Below are positions 1 to 7,249 of a stretch of DNA of 9,003 nucleotides, one piece after another. Below the pieces are notes generated by a model. The model was not told the DNA's origin, searched no databases, and was given only the letters and a program-made list of their open reading frames with translations. The stretch's first letter is position 1; every line of letters begins with the position of its first letter. Made by a program: the position numbers and the translations under genes. This DNA is from Fusobacterium sp. (lineage in GTDB: Bacteria > Fusobacteriota > Fusobacteriia > Fusobacteriales > Fusobacteriaceae), in NCBI GenBank assembly GCA_020024915.1, contig JAHHSZ010000068.1, forward strand, positions 1 to 9,003, written 5' to 3'.

Positions 1-87
1 CTCTCCACTATCTCTCTTGGGAATCTCCATCTCTGTAACTCTTAATTTTTCTACATTTCCATTTTCTTTAACAACAACACACTTCAT
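1..87 (-). CDS. Partial N-terminus of a probable zinc-type medium-chain dehydrogenase/reductase
   Basis: An open frame starts with ATG at 87-85 and stays open to the left edge, giving 29 codons. It begins MKCVVVKENGNVEKL and continues through VTEMEIPK. This matches the usual first beta strands of the zinc alcohol dehydrogenase / quinone oxidoreductase (MDR) superfamily, in which a short MKAVV-type start is followed by an E-x-P-x-P/K segment. A good ribosome binding site (AAAGGA, about 97-102) lies 9 nt upstream. The gene follows the nucleoside kinase stop by only 23 nt with no terminator between, so the two are probably co-transcribed. The cofactor-binding and zinc-binding parts lie outside the window, so substrate and even the exact family remain inference. 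Confidence 0.6.
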   Translation of the reverse strand, partial: MKCVVVKENGNVEKLRVTEMEIPKRDSGE

Positions 88-110
88 TCAATTATTTCCT
101 TTACCACATT

Positions 111-1574
111 TTAATATTTATAGAATAAACTTCCACCTATGAACTCTTTCAAGATTGAATCATCTGGAATTAAATCTATCTTTATATCCACAAAACAATA
201 TAGAAATCTCATCAATCTCTTAGCTTCCTCATAATACGGACTACTTGGTTTTATTCTAATTAGCTCTCTCAAAGCATAGTTCTTTAAAACTCCTAACTCA
301 TACACAAGATTACTGTTAAATAGAGCATCTGCTTCCTCTTGGAATGGAAAAATATGTCTCTCTTCTCCTCTTCTTACAGAAGCCCACATAGCAAGAGTTC
401 CCTCTCCTTTTTCCTCTCTTGATAAACTATCTCTTACCAATCTTCTAATTTTTCTAACATCACTTGTTGAGATTCTATTATGTTTATCAATATTAAGTTG
501 TGTTAGACAACTAATATAGATTTTGAACTTATTCTCTCTTGGAATTACTTGGGTAAGTCTCTCATTTAAACCATGGATCCCCTCTATTACAATTATTCCA
601 TTTTCATCTGCAAGTTTCTTTAGATCTCCCACATTTTCACGCTCTCCAGTTATGAAATTATATCTTGGGATTTCAACCTCTTTTCCATCTATCAAATTCT
701 TCAAATTTTCATTTAATAGTCTTATATCTAGAGCATCCATTGTTTCAAAATCCTTTTGTCCATTCTCATCTAAAGGAACATTAGCTCTACCAATATAATA
801 ATTATCTAAAGATATCAGTACTGGTTTCATTCCATTTGCCTTTAAATGTATACAAAGTCTCATACTAAATGTTGTCTTTCCTGATGATGATGGACCAGCA
901 ATAGTAACAAGTTTAATCCTCTTATTCTGTGAAATTTGTTCAGCTATCTTAGCTATATCCTTATGGTGTAGAGCTTCATTTACCTGTATTAACTCTCCTA
1001 TCTCTTTATTTAACACCTTCTCATTCAAGCTTCCTAAAGTATCTACTCCTAAAATATGATTCCATTTTCCTGACTCTGAAAATATTTTTGCTAATTTAGG
1101 AGTATTTATCTTCGGTGGAAGTACCAAATCCTCTGTCAATGGATACTTTATTATAAAACCTTCATTGTATTTAACAAGTTCAAAAATTTCTATATCTCCA
1201 GTAAATTTATAGGGTTTCTCATATACATAATCATGATAACCATCAATAGAATACTCCATTATACTTGTCCAACCACTATTATCTAATAGCTTTCTTACAT
1301 CTTCTCTCTCTATTGTTCCACTTTTGGCTTTTAACTCCTCATTATTTCCGACAACTAATTCTATTGGATAATTCTTAGCTATAATCTCTTTCATTTTATT
1401 GGAAATTTTTTCTATACCTTCTTTTGTCAAAACAACATTATCAATTTCACCATAAACCCCATTATTTAGGGAATTATCTATAGTTACATCTCCATCTGGG
1501 TATATATCTTTTATAGCTTTTAGTAAAATGAGTTTTATAGTTGTTGAATATTTCTTTGCATTAAATTTTAACAT
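111..1574 (-). CDS. Nucleoside kinase, uridine kinase-like (ThrRS-like N-terminus plus P-loop kinase domain)
   Basis: This 487-residue cytoplasmic protein has a C-terminal phosphoribulokinase/uridine kinase domain at about 220-410. The Walker A loop is GPSSSGKTT (227-235), SLDNYY (255-260) follows, a Walker B-like strand ends in IEGIHGLN (329-336), and an arginine-rich lid reads RRLVRDSLSR (377-386). Such kinases phosphorylate nucleosides such as uridine using ATP or GTP; the true substrate here is not shown. Residues 1-200 resemble the second additional domain of threonyl-tRNA synthetase found in longer two-part kinases of this family, which usually also carry a TGS domain and run to about 550 residues. 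Here the TGS part is absent: upstream in-frame codons hold no ATG before a stop near 1639. The start is supported by GAGGTG 7 nt upstream. It has its own promoter and is followed closely by a dehydrogenase gene. Confidence 0.85.
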   Translation of the reverse strand: MLKFNAKKYSTTIKLILLKAIKDIYPDGDVTIDNSLNNGVYGEIDNVVLTKEGIEKISNKMKEIIAKNYPIELVVGNNEELKAKSGTIEREDVRKLLDNSGWTSIMEYSIDGYHDYVYEKPYKFTGDIEIFELVKYNEGFIIKYPLTEDLVLPPKINTPKLAKIFSESGKWNHILGVDTLGSLNEKVLNKEIGELIQVNEALHHKDIAKIAEQISQNKRIKLVTIAGPSSSGKTTFSMRLCIHLKANGMKPVLISLDNYYIGRANVPLDENGQKDFETMDALDIRLLNENLKNLIDGKEVEIPRYNFITGERENVGDLKKLADENGIIVIEGIHGLNERLTQVIPRENKFKIYISCLTQLNIDKHNRISTSDVRKIRRLVRDSLSREEKGEGTLAMWASVRRGEERHIFPFQEEADALFNSNLVYELGVLKNYALRELIRIKPSSPYYEEAKRLMRFLYCFVDIKIDLIPDDSILKEFIGGSLFYKY

Positions 1575-1601
1575 AATCTCACCTCTTTTGTTATTTACTA
1601 T

Positions 1602-1630
1602 ATTATACCTTTTTTGTTCAAATAATTTAA
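1602..1630 (-). promoter_or_regulatory. Candidate promoter of the nucleoside kinase gene
   Basis: On the minus strand a perfect -10 hexamer TATAAT (1602-1607) lies 17 nt downstream of a weak -35 TTAAAT (1625-1630). Transcription would start near 1596, leaving a leader of about 20 nt with the ribosome binding site. It sits just past the terminator of the importer operon, as expected for a separate unit. The -35 match is poor (3 of 6), so the assignment rests mainly on the -10 box and its position. Confidence 0.55.
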
Positions 1631-1641
1631 TAACATTTTAG

Positions 1642-1678
1642 AAAAAAAGTTGTTGCAAACCCCTTTACAACAACTTTT
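1642..1678 (-). terminator. Rho-independent terminator of the peptide importer operon
   Basis: An 11-bp perfect inverted repeat (1645-1655 with 1668-1678) encloses a 12-nt loop. Read on the minus strand it ends in a run of seven T (1648-1642). It begins about 50 nt after the stop of the last importer gene, and the next gene has its own -10 box just downstream. This is a textbook intrinsic terminator. Confidence 0.88.
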
Positions 1679-1726
1679 CTCCACTATATTTCAACTTTTA
1701 AATTCATATGTCTCCCTAATTAGACT

Positions 1727-2704
1727 CTATTTTTCAATAAATCCAAGTTCTTCAGCTAGATGACATGCGTAGAAGTGCCCCTCTCCAACTTCTCTTAACC
1801 TTGGATCCTCTTGTCTACATATATCTTTTGCATAAACACATCTTTTTGCAAATCTACAACCTTTTTCAGGATTTATAGGAGATGTAATCTCACCTTGAAG
1901 TTTTATTCTCTCCATTTTTTTCTTAATACTTGGTACTGGTATAGCTGACAAAAGAGCCTTTGTATATGGGTGGATTGGATTTTTGAAAAGCATCTTAGAT
2001 GGTGCTTTTTCAACTAATTGTCCCAAATACATTACAGCTATATCATCAGAGAAGTGTTTTACAACTGATAAGTCATGTGTTATGAACATATATGTAAGTC
2101 CAAACTCCTCTTGTAAATCTTTCATCAAGTTTAGTACCTGTGCTTGAATAGATACGTCTAGAGCTGATACTGGCTCGTCACAAACTATAAACTTCGGTTT
2201 CAATGCCAATGCTCTTGCTATTCCTATTCTCTGTCTTCTTCCTCCATCCAATTCATGTGGATATGTATTCATAAGTCTTTCACTCAAACCTACTATTTCC
2301 ATTAACTCTTTTACTCTTTTCTCTAATTCCTCTTTACTTTTACATATTTTATGGATAATTAATGGCTCAGCAATTATCTCACTTACAGTCATTCTTGGGT
2401 TAAGAGAAGCGAATGGATCTTGAAAAATTATCTGCATTTTCTTTCTCATCTCTCTCATCTGATCTTTTGAGTAGTTTCTGATATTTTCTCCCTCAAAAAG
2501 TATCTCTCCATCTGTAGCCTCAAGTAACCTTAAGATAACTCTTCCAGTTGTAGATTTTCCACAACCAGACTCTCCTACTACTCCTAAAGTTTTTCCTTCA
2601 CAAATAGTAAAATTTATATCATCTACTGCGTGTAAAAGTCCTTTTGGAGTATTAAAATATTTTTTTAAGTTTTTTACTTCTAATAAAACTTTATTATTTT
2701 CCAT
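1727..2704 (-). CDS. dppF: Peptide ABC transporter ATP-binding protein, DppF/OppF type
   Basis: This 325-residue protein is the second ATPase of the importer, acting at the cytoplasmic face of the membrane. Visible motifs are Walker A GESGCGKST (44-52), Q-loop FQDP (94-97), Walker B FIVCDEP (172-178), D-loop SALD and switch histidine H210. The C-terminal oligopeptide-transporter extension carries four cysteines (283, 289, 296, 314) in the C-x5-C-x6-C-x17-C pattern that can hold an iron-sulfur cluster in related Opp ATPases. The ABC signature reads LDGGRRQR (152-159) instead of LSGGQ-type, so the site formed with the partner's Walker A is probably altered. The start is 2 nt after the dppD stop, and its GGAGGAG site (2713-2719) lies inside the last codons of dppD, suggesting translational coupling. 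The Opp-versus-Dpp name is by gene order only. Confidence 0.93.
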   Translation of the reverse strand: MENNKVLLEVKNLKKYFNTPKGLLHAVDDINFTICEGKTLGVVGESGCGKSTTGRVILRLLEATDGEILFEGENIRNYSKDQMREMRKKMQIIFQDPFASLNPRMTVSEIIAEPLIIHKICKSKEELEKRVKELMEIVGLSERLMNTYPHELDGGRRQRIGIARALALKPKFIVCDEPVSALDVSIQAQVLNLMKDLQEEFGLTYMFITHDLSVVKHFSDDIAVMYLGQLVEKAPSKMLFKNPIHPYTKALLSAIPVPSIKKKMERIKLQGEITSPINPEKGCRFAKRCVYAKDICRQEDPRLREVGEGHFYACHLAEELGFIEK

Positions 2705-2706
2705 TA

Positions 2707-3696
2707 TTAATTCTCCTCCCCTACTACTTTTACTTTTCCTTCACAAACAAAACATCTTGCTTTGTGATTATTACCTAAATCAGTAACTCCTGGTTGCTCT
2801 TTAGAACAAAGTTCTGTAGCATGAGGACATCTAGGATGGAATTTACATCCTGATGGTAAATTCGTAGGATCTGGCATCAATCCTTGAATTGGTTTCAATC
2901 TTGTGCACTCTTCATCTAGACTAGGAATTGATCCAAATAATCCACGAGTATATGGATGTTGTGGATTTTCAAAAACATCTAGCAGACTTCCTGCTTCTAC
3001 TATCTCACCAGCATACATTATTGCAACTTTATCACACACTTGTGCAACTACTCCCAAGTCATGTGTTATCAATATCATAGCTGTTTTAAACTTCTCTTTT
3101 AACTCATTCATTAGATCTAGAACTTGTGCTTGTATAGTAACGTCTAGTGCTGTTGTTGGCTCATCTGCTATTAGAAGCTTTGGATTACAAGCTAAGGCAA
3201 TTGCTATTACAACTCTCTGCTTCATTCCACCAGAAAATTGATGTGGGAAATCATTTGCTCTAGCACCAGGGATTCCAACTAGTTCAAGCATCTCTTTTGC
3301 CTTCTCAAAAGATCCATCTTTCCCTAACTTCTCATGTAATTCGATAACCTCGGCAATCTGCTCTCCTACTGTCATTACAGGGTTTAATGAAGTCATTGGA
3401 TCTTGAAATATCATTGAAATCTTACTTCCTCTTATCTTTCTCATCTGTTCTTCTGGTAAAGTCAGTAAATCTTCTCCTTTGAATATAATCTTTCCATTTA
3501 ATATTTTTCCTGGAGGATTTGGAATAAGTCCCATTATTCCAAGAGCAGTTGTTGTTTTCCCAGCTCCAGTTTCCCCAACTAGTCCTATTGTTTCTCCCTC
3601 TTCTAATTCGATCTCCAAATTATTTACAGCAGATACTACCTCATCTTCTGTAACATATTGTATAGTTAAATCTTTTATCTCTAATAATTTACTCAT
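2707..3696 (-). CDS. dppD: Peptide ABC transporter ATP-binding protein, DppD/OppD type
   Basis: This is the first ATPase of the importer. I place the start at the ATG at 3696 (329 residues), because AGGAGG (3705-3710) is 8 nt upstream of it. A GTG at 3702 would extend the frame by two codons but lies only 2 nt from that site. Motifs in 329-residue numbering are Walker A GETGAGKT (41-48), Q-loop FQDP (97-100), a canonical signature FSGGMKQR (154-161), Walker B LLIADEP (174-180) and switch histidine H212. The C-terminal extension has cysteines at 284, 290, 297 and 315 in the Opp-type cluster pattern. It pairs with the DppF protein; its intact signature completes the site with DppF's Walker A. 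It lies 21 nt after dppC in the same transcript. Confidence 0.93.
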   Translation of the reverse strand: MSKLLEIKDLTIQYVTEDEVVSAVNNLEIELEEGETIGLVGETGAGKTTTALGIMGLIPNPPGKILNGKIIFKGEDLLTLPEEQMRKIRGSKISMIFQDPMTSLNPVMTVGEQIAEVIELHEKLGKDGSFEKAKEMLELVGIPGARANDFPHQFSGGMKQRVVIAIALACNPKLLIADEPTTALDVTIQAQVLDLMNELKEKFKTAMILITHDLGVVAQVCDKVAIMYAGEIVEAGSLLDVFENPQHPYTRGLFGSIPSLDEECTRLKPIQGLMPDPTNLPSGCKFHPRCPHATELCSKEQPGVTDLGNNHKARCFVCEGKVKVVGEEN

Positions 3697-3704
3697 TGAC
3701 ACTT

Positions 3705-3710
3705 CCTCCT
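3705..3710 (-). promoter_or_regulatory. Ribosome binding site that fixes the dppD start
   Basis: AGGAGG on the minus strand is 8 nt upstream of ATG 3696 but only 2 nt upstream of the in-frame GTG 3702. The normal spacing therefore favours the ATG, shortening the longest possible frame by two residues. Confidence 0.85.
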
Positions 3711-3717
3711 AATATAA

Positions 3718-4593
3718 CTACTGTTTCAACCTTGGGTCTAATGCATCTCTTAATCCATCTCCTAATAAGTTAAGAGAAAGAATTGTTATCATTATTGCTA
3801 CACCTGGGAAAGTTGTAACCCACCAAGCATATCTTAGATATTGTCTACCACCAGATAGCATAGATCCCCATTCTGGTGCTGGAGGTTGAATTCCCAATCC
3901 GATAAAGCTTAAACCTGCAGTTGAAAGTATTGCACTTGCTACTCCCAAAGTTGCTTGTACAATTACAGGAGCTAATGAGTTAGGAATAATATGTCTAAAA
4001 ATTATTCTTACATTACTTGCTCCAATAGCTTTAGCTGCTTCTATAAACTCCTGGTCTCTTATTGAAAGTACAGAAGCTCTAACTATTCTTGCATAACTTG
4101 GTACACTTGATATACTAATTGCTAACATCAGATTTAATATGCTTGGTCCTAATGCTGATACTATTGCTATTGCAAGTAATATACTTGGTACTGCTAAGAA
4201 TATATCCATAATTCTCATTATTGTATTATCTAATTTTCCACCATAATAACCAGCAACTGCTCCTAATACTCCCCCTATTATGATTGAGATTCCAACAGCT
4301 ACTATACCAACTTGTAATGATACTCTTGTACCATGTACAAGTCTTGCAAAAATATCTCTACCAAACTCATCTGTTCCAAGCCAATGTGCTGCACTTGGTC
4401 CTTGTAATTTCTGTGCTAAATTTTGTTTTATTACTACATTATCATAGTTTGCTATAACATCAGCAAAAATTGCTAGTAAGAAAAGAATTATTAAGATTAT
4501 TAGCCCTAGAATTGCCATCTTATTTCTCTTCAATCTTCTCCATACTTCCATCCACTGACTTCTTTTTTTGTTTGAAGTGTTTGTACTTGACAT
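3718..4593 (-). CDS. dppC: Peptide ABC transporter permease, DppC/OppC type
   Basis: This 291-residue inner-membrane protein is one half of the translocation channel. A cytoplasmic basic N-terminus precedes a first membrane helix at about 27-48. The family landmark HWLGTDEFGRDIFAR (70-84) follows, then further helices at about 93-115, 130-148, 207-230 and 260-280. The ATPase-contacting EAA loop (EFIEAAKAIGASNVRIIFRH) spans about 182-201. The conserved GLSFIGLGIQPPAPEWG lies at 227-243, and the DPRL end is typical of this subunit. A G-rich ribosome binding site (about 4599-4605) lies 5 nt before the ATG, overlapping the end of dppB. The short gap (15 nt) indicates co-translation with its partner permease. 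Confidence 0.94.
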   Translation of the reverse strand: MSSTNTSNKKRSQWMEVWRRLKRNKMAILGLIILIILFLLAIFADVIANYDNVVIKQNLAQKLQGPSAAHWLGTDEFGRDIFARLVHGTRVSLQVGIVAVGISIIIGGVLGAVAGYYGGKLDNTIMRIMDIFLAVPSILLAIAIVSALGPSILNLMLAISISSVPSYARIVRASVLSIRDQEFIEAAKAIGASNVRIIFRHIIPNSLAPVIVQATLGVASAILSTAGLSFIGLGIQPPAPEWGSMLSGGRQYLRYAWWVTTFPGVAIMITILSLNLLGDGLRDALDPRLKQ

Positions 4594-4608
4594 CCTTTCT
4601 CCCCCTTA

Positions 4609-5553
4609 CTACTTATATTGTGATTTTATTCTTGGATCAACATAAGCATATAATATATCTACAAGTAAGTTTACCACACTAAAAGCTGTTGCCAAGAATA
4701 CAACGGCTGCTAACACTGTAGGTGTATCTTTTTGCCTTATTGCATCTACCATCAATCTTCCAACACCTGGCCATGAATAAACTGACTCAGTTAGTACTGC
4801 TCCACCTAATAAATATCCAAATTGTAATCCAGCAACTGTTATTATTGGAATAAGTGCATTCTTTAAAGCATGTTTATTTATAACAACTTTTTCAGATACT
4901 CCTTTTGCTCTAGCTGTTCTTATATAATCTTGCCTTATTACCTCTAACATTGATGAACGTGTCATCCTTGTAATTATAGCTGCTGATCCTACTCCTAATG
5001 TTACAGCAGGAAGTATTATACTGCTTAGTCCATTATATCCTCCAGATGGTAACCAACCTAATTTTACTGAGAAAGTTAAAATTAGCATAAGTCCTAACCA
5101 GAATACTGGCATTGATACTCCTAATAGAGCAATTACCATACTAAAACTATCTAAGAAAGAATACTGTCTTGTAGCTGAAATTATACCAATTGGAATTCCT
5201 ATACAAACAGATATAATAATTCCTATAACTGCTAATATCAATGTGTTTGGGAATCTTGCAAATATTTCTCCAAATACCTCTCTTCCCGTTGTATATGACC
5301 TTCCAAAATCTCCCATTATAGCATTTTTTACAAATCTAAAGTACTGCATAAAGAATGGATCATTAAGTCCCATCTCTTCTCTCAATTTTAAAACTGCTGC
5401 TTTTGGTGCATTTTCCCCTAATATTAATTGAGCTGGATCTCCTGGTGTTAATGACATTATTGCAAAAACTAATAATGAAACTCCTAACAATACAGGAATA
5501 AGTAGTAAAACTCTTTTCAATACATACTTGTGCATACTATTTTTGACACTCAT
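4609..5553 (-). CDS. dppB: Peptide ABC transporter permease, DppB/OppB type
   Basis: This permease of up to 314 residues is the other half of the channel. It shows the family N-terminus KYVLKRVLLLIPVLLGVSLL, the LTPGDPA motif (35-41) and helices at about 13-34, 105-126, 136-160, 180-195, 236-256 and 280-303. The EAA loop is at about 208-232, and the end is YVDPRIKSQYK. The start is uncertain. ATG 5553 has only AAAGG directly against it, and the better AGGAGAGG (5570-5577) is 16 nt away. A second in-frame ATG at 5535 (308 residues) gives the length and start usual for the family. A small hairpin (5545-5570) between the ribosome site and that ATG would bring them to about 9 nt. The gene follows the binding-protein gene after an 86-nt gap with a terminator-like hairpin. 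Confidence 0.93.
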   Translation of the reverse strand: MSVKNSMHKYVLKRVLLLIPVLLGVSLLVFAIMSLTPGDPAQLILGENAPKAAVLKLREEMGLNDPFFMQYFRFVKNAIMGDFGRSYTTGREVFGEIFARFPNTLILAVIGIIISVCIGIPIGIISATRQYSFLDSFSMVIALLGVSMPVFWLGLMLILTFSVKLGWLPSGGYNGLSSIILPAVTLGVGSAAIITRMTRSSMLEVIRQDYIRTARAKGVSEKVVINKHALKNALIPIITVAGLQFGYLLGGAVLTESVYSWPGVGRLMVDAIRQKDTPTVLAAVVFLATAFSVVNLLVDILYAYVDPRIKSQYK

Positions 5554-5570
5554 CCTTTAAATCAAGTGTC
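5545..5570 (-). promoter_or_regulatory. Hairpin between ribosome binding site and alternative start of dppB
   Basis: A 6-bp perfect inverted repeat (GACACT at 5565-5570 and AGTGTC at 5545-5550 on the minus strand) encloses 14 nt that include the ATG at 5553. AGGAGAGG (5570-5577) abuts its 5' side and ATG 5535 lies 9 nt past its 3' side. If it folds, it hides or bypasses the first ATG and gives the second ATG normal spacing. Function is inference; the repeat itself is plain in the sequence. Confidence 0.4.
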
Positions 5571-5604
5571 CTCTCCTTTCTTTTTAAGTTTTAATTTTTA
5601 AAAT

Positions 5605-5635
5605 AAAAGGCTGTATCTTTAAGACACAGCCTTTT
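5605..5635 (-). terminator. Intergenic stem-loop after the binding-protein gene, likely partial terminator
   Basis: A perfect 10-bp stem (5605-5614 with 5626-5635) with an 11-nt loop starts 4 nt after the stop of the binding-protein gene. The loop can add three inner pairs. On the minus strand it is followed by TTTTATTTT, a broken T run. Because the downstream genes have no visible promoter of their own, this is best read as a leaky terminator or 3'-end-protecting hairpin. Either would let the binding protein be made in excess over membrane and ATPase subunits, as is common in peptide importers. Confidence 0.7.
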
Positions 5636-5639
5636 TTAA

Positions 5640-7181
5640 CTAATTTGATTTAAATTTCACTCCATAAAGTCTATGATGCCCTGCTGCTTTCAATTTGAAA
5701 TTTTCTATATTTTTTTGTAATGCTGCATTTTGTGCTTTATATGCAGTAATATACAATGGAACATCTTCTTGAACTATTATTTGAACCTCTTTATATAGCT
5801 CTTTTCTCTCTTCTTGATCTACTGAGTTTCTAGCTCTTGTTAATAGATCATCAACTTTTGGATTTGAGTAGAATGATCTGTTTCCTGCTCCTCCAAAAGT
5901 AGAACTATGTAGTAATGGGAATAATCCATAGTCTGCGTCACCAGTTACAGTTACCCAACCAAGGATAAACATTTCATGATCCCCTCTTGCAGTACCATCT
6001 AAGTATGCTCCCCACTCAAGAGTTTCTATTGTCATATCTATTCCTATCTCTTTTAATTGAGCTTGTAATATTACAGCAATATCTCTTCTATCTGGATTTT
6101 CATTGACCCAAATTGTTGTTTTAAATCCATTTGGGTATCCAGCTTCTGCTAATAATTGTTTAGCTTTTTCAACATTGTACTCCCAAGCTTTTGCTTCATC
6201 AGTATGTCCAAATACTTTTGGTCCTATTAATGAATTAGCCTTTCTTCCTGAACCTTTATAAACTGCTGCTATTATGTCATCAGCATTTATTGCAGTTGCT
6301 ATAGCTTGTCTTACTTTTATATTATCAAATGGTGCTTTTTTAGTATTGAATCCAATATAGTCAATTGATAATGAAGGCTCTTCTAAGAATATAACTGTAT
6401 CGTCATTTCTTAATTTATCTTTATCCAATCCTTCAATATCATAAGCTATATCAATCTCACCAGTCTCAATAGCTATTGTTCTATTTGATCCCTCTACAAT
6501 AGGTCTGAATATCACATTTTTTATAGGAGCTTCTCCTAAGAAGTAATCAGGGTTTGCCACTAGAGTTATTCTATCTCCTGATTGCCATGAAACAAATTTA
6601 TAAGGTCCTGTTCCTATTGGATGTTGTCCATAAGAATCTCCATACTCTTTTACAGCTTTCTCATTCAAAATTGCTGCTGTTGGATGTGATAAATGGCTTA
6701 ATAATGCTCCAAATGGTTGAGTTGTAGTTATTTTGACAGTATTGTCATCAACAACTTCTACGCTCTCTACAGTTCCAATTATGTGAGAAACTTGAGGTGA
6801 TGCTTTCATTCTATCAAGTGAGAACTTAACATCTGATGCTTTTAATTCTTCACCATTGTGAAATTTAACACCTTTTCTTAAATGAAATATAGTCGTCTTA
6901 CCATCAGGCTGCTCCCAAGATTCTGCTAATCCTGGAACTATCTCCATATTATCTCCCTGCTCAACTAATCTATCATAAATTTGCACTGTTACTCTAGATG
7001 ATTGTGCGTCATTTGTTGCATGTGGATCTAATGATTTTGCCTCTGCTCCATCTGATACTATTATTGTATCTTTCACTTTTGCATCTCCACTTGCTGCATC
7101 TTTGCTTCCACCACAAGATACAAACAAAAATACCAGCAGTAGTGTTGCCAATACTAAACGTAACTTCCCTTTCATATTCAT
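5640..7181 (-). CDS. dppA: Peptide ABC transporter substrate-binding lipoprotein (SBP family 5)
   Basis: This 513-residue extracytoplasmic lipoprotein catches the ligand and delivers it to the permeases. The N-terminus has positively charged residues (4-8), a hydrophobic stretch (9-21) and a lipobox ending LFVSC with the lipidated cysteine at 23, followed by a flexible GGSKDAASGDA linker. Position -3 of the lipobox is Phe rather than the usual Leu. Family 5 landmarks include the LDPH segment near 51-54, PGLAESWE (83-90), FHLRKGVKFHNGEEL (99-113), the GTGPYKF segment and the IGFNTKKAPFDNIKVRQAI segment. AGGAGG (7190-7195) is 8 nt from ATG 7181, choosing it over the ATG two codons later. The ligand cannot be read from sequence: dipeptides, oligopeptides or glutathione are all possible in this family. 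It is the first gene of the operon. Confidence 0.93.
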   Translation of the reverse strand: MNMKGKLRLVLATLLLVFLFVSCGGSKDAASGDAKVKDTIIVSDGAEAKSLDPHATNDAQSSRVTVQIYDRLVEQGDNMEIVPGLAESWEQPDGKTTIFHLRKGVKFHNGEELKASDVKFSLDRMKASPQVSHIIGTVESVEVVDDNTVKITTTQPFGALLSHLSHPTAAILNEKAVKEYGDSYGQHPIGTGPYKFVSWQSGDRITLVANPDYFLGEAPIKNVIFRPIVEGSNRTIAIETGEIDIAYDIEGLDKDKLRNDDTVIFLEEPSLSIDYIGFNTKKAPFDNIKVRQAIATAINADDIIAAVYKGSGRKANSLIGPKVFGHTDEAKAWEYNVEKAKQLLAEAGYPNGFKTTIWVNENPDRRDIAVILQAQLKEIGIDMTIETLEWGAYLDGTARGDHEMFILGWVTVTGDADYGLFPLLHSSTFGGAGNRSFYSNPKVDDLLTRARNSVDQEERKELYKEVQIIVQEDVPLYITAYKAQNAALQKNIENFKLKAAGHHRLYGVKFKSN

Positions 7182-7216
7182 AGTATTTTCCTCCTAGTTT
7201 TTTATATTTCAGTTTT

Positions 7217-7234
7217 TTGAAAAAAATTTTTCAA
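7217..7234 (-). promoter_or_regulatory. Short inverted repeat in the importer leader
   Basis: TTGAAAAA (7217-7224 on the plus strand) is matched by TTTTTCAA (7227-7234), an 8-bp inverted repeat centred on two A. It lies about 22 nt upstream of the AGGAGG site of the binding-protein gene. As RNA it would form about 7 pairs with a small loop; as DNA it is a compact palindrome that a dimeric regulator could bind. It is AT-rich, so chance is a real possibility. Confidence 0.3.
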
Positions 7235-7249
7235 TAAGCACATTTTTTT

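Noticed and set aside
523..798. Plus-strand open frame of 91 codons inside the kinase gene
   Set aside because: It is antisense to a clear conserved protein, has low-complexity Ser/Phe-rich translation and no convincing ribosome site.
2903..3241. Plus-strand open frame of 112 codons opposite dppD
   Set aside because: It mirrors the conserved ATPase coding sequence on the other strand and its translation resembles no family; other plus-strand frames over the importer genes were dropped for the same reason.
6998..7183. Plus-strand open frame opposite the binding-protein N-terminus
   Set aside because: Its Leu/His-rich repeats are the antisense of the lipoprotein linker and signal peptide, not a real protein.
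7211..7236. Possible CodY-like operator in the importer leader
   Set aside because: The palindrome only loosely resembles the CodY consensus, the region is nearly all A and T, and I cannot show that this organism has CodY.
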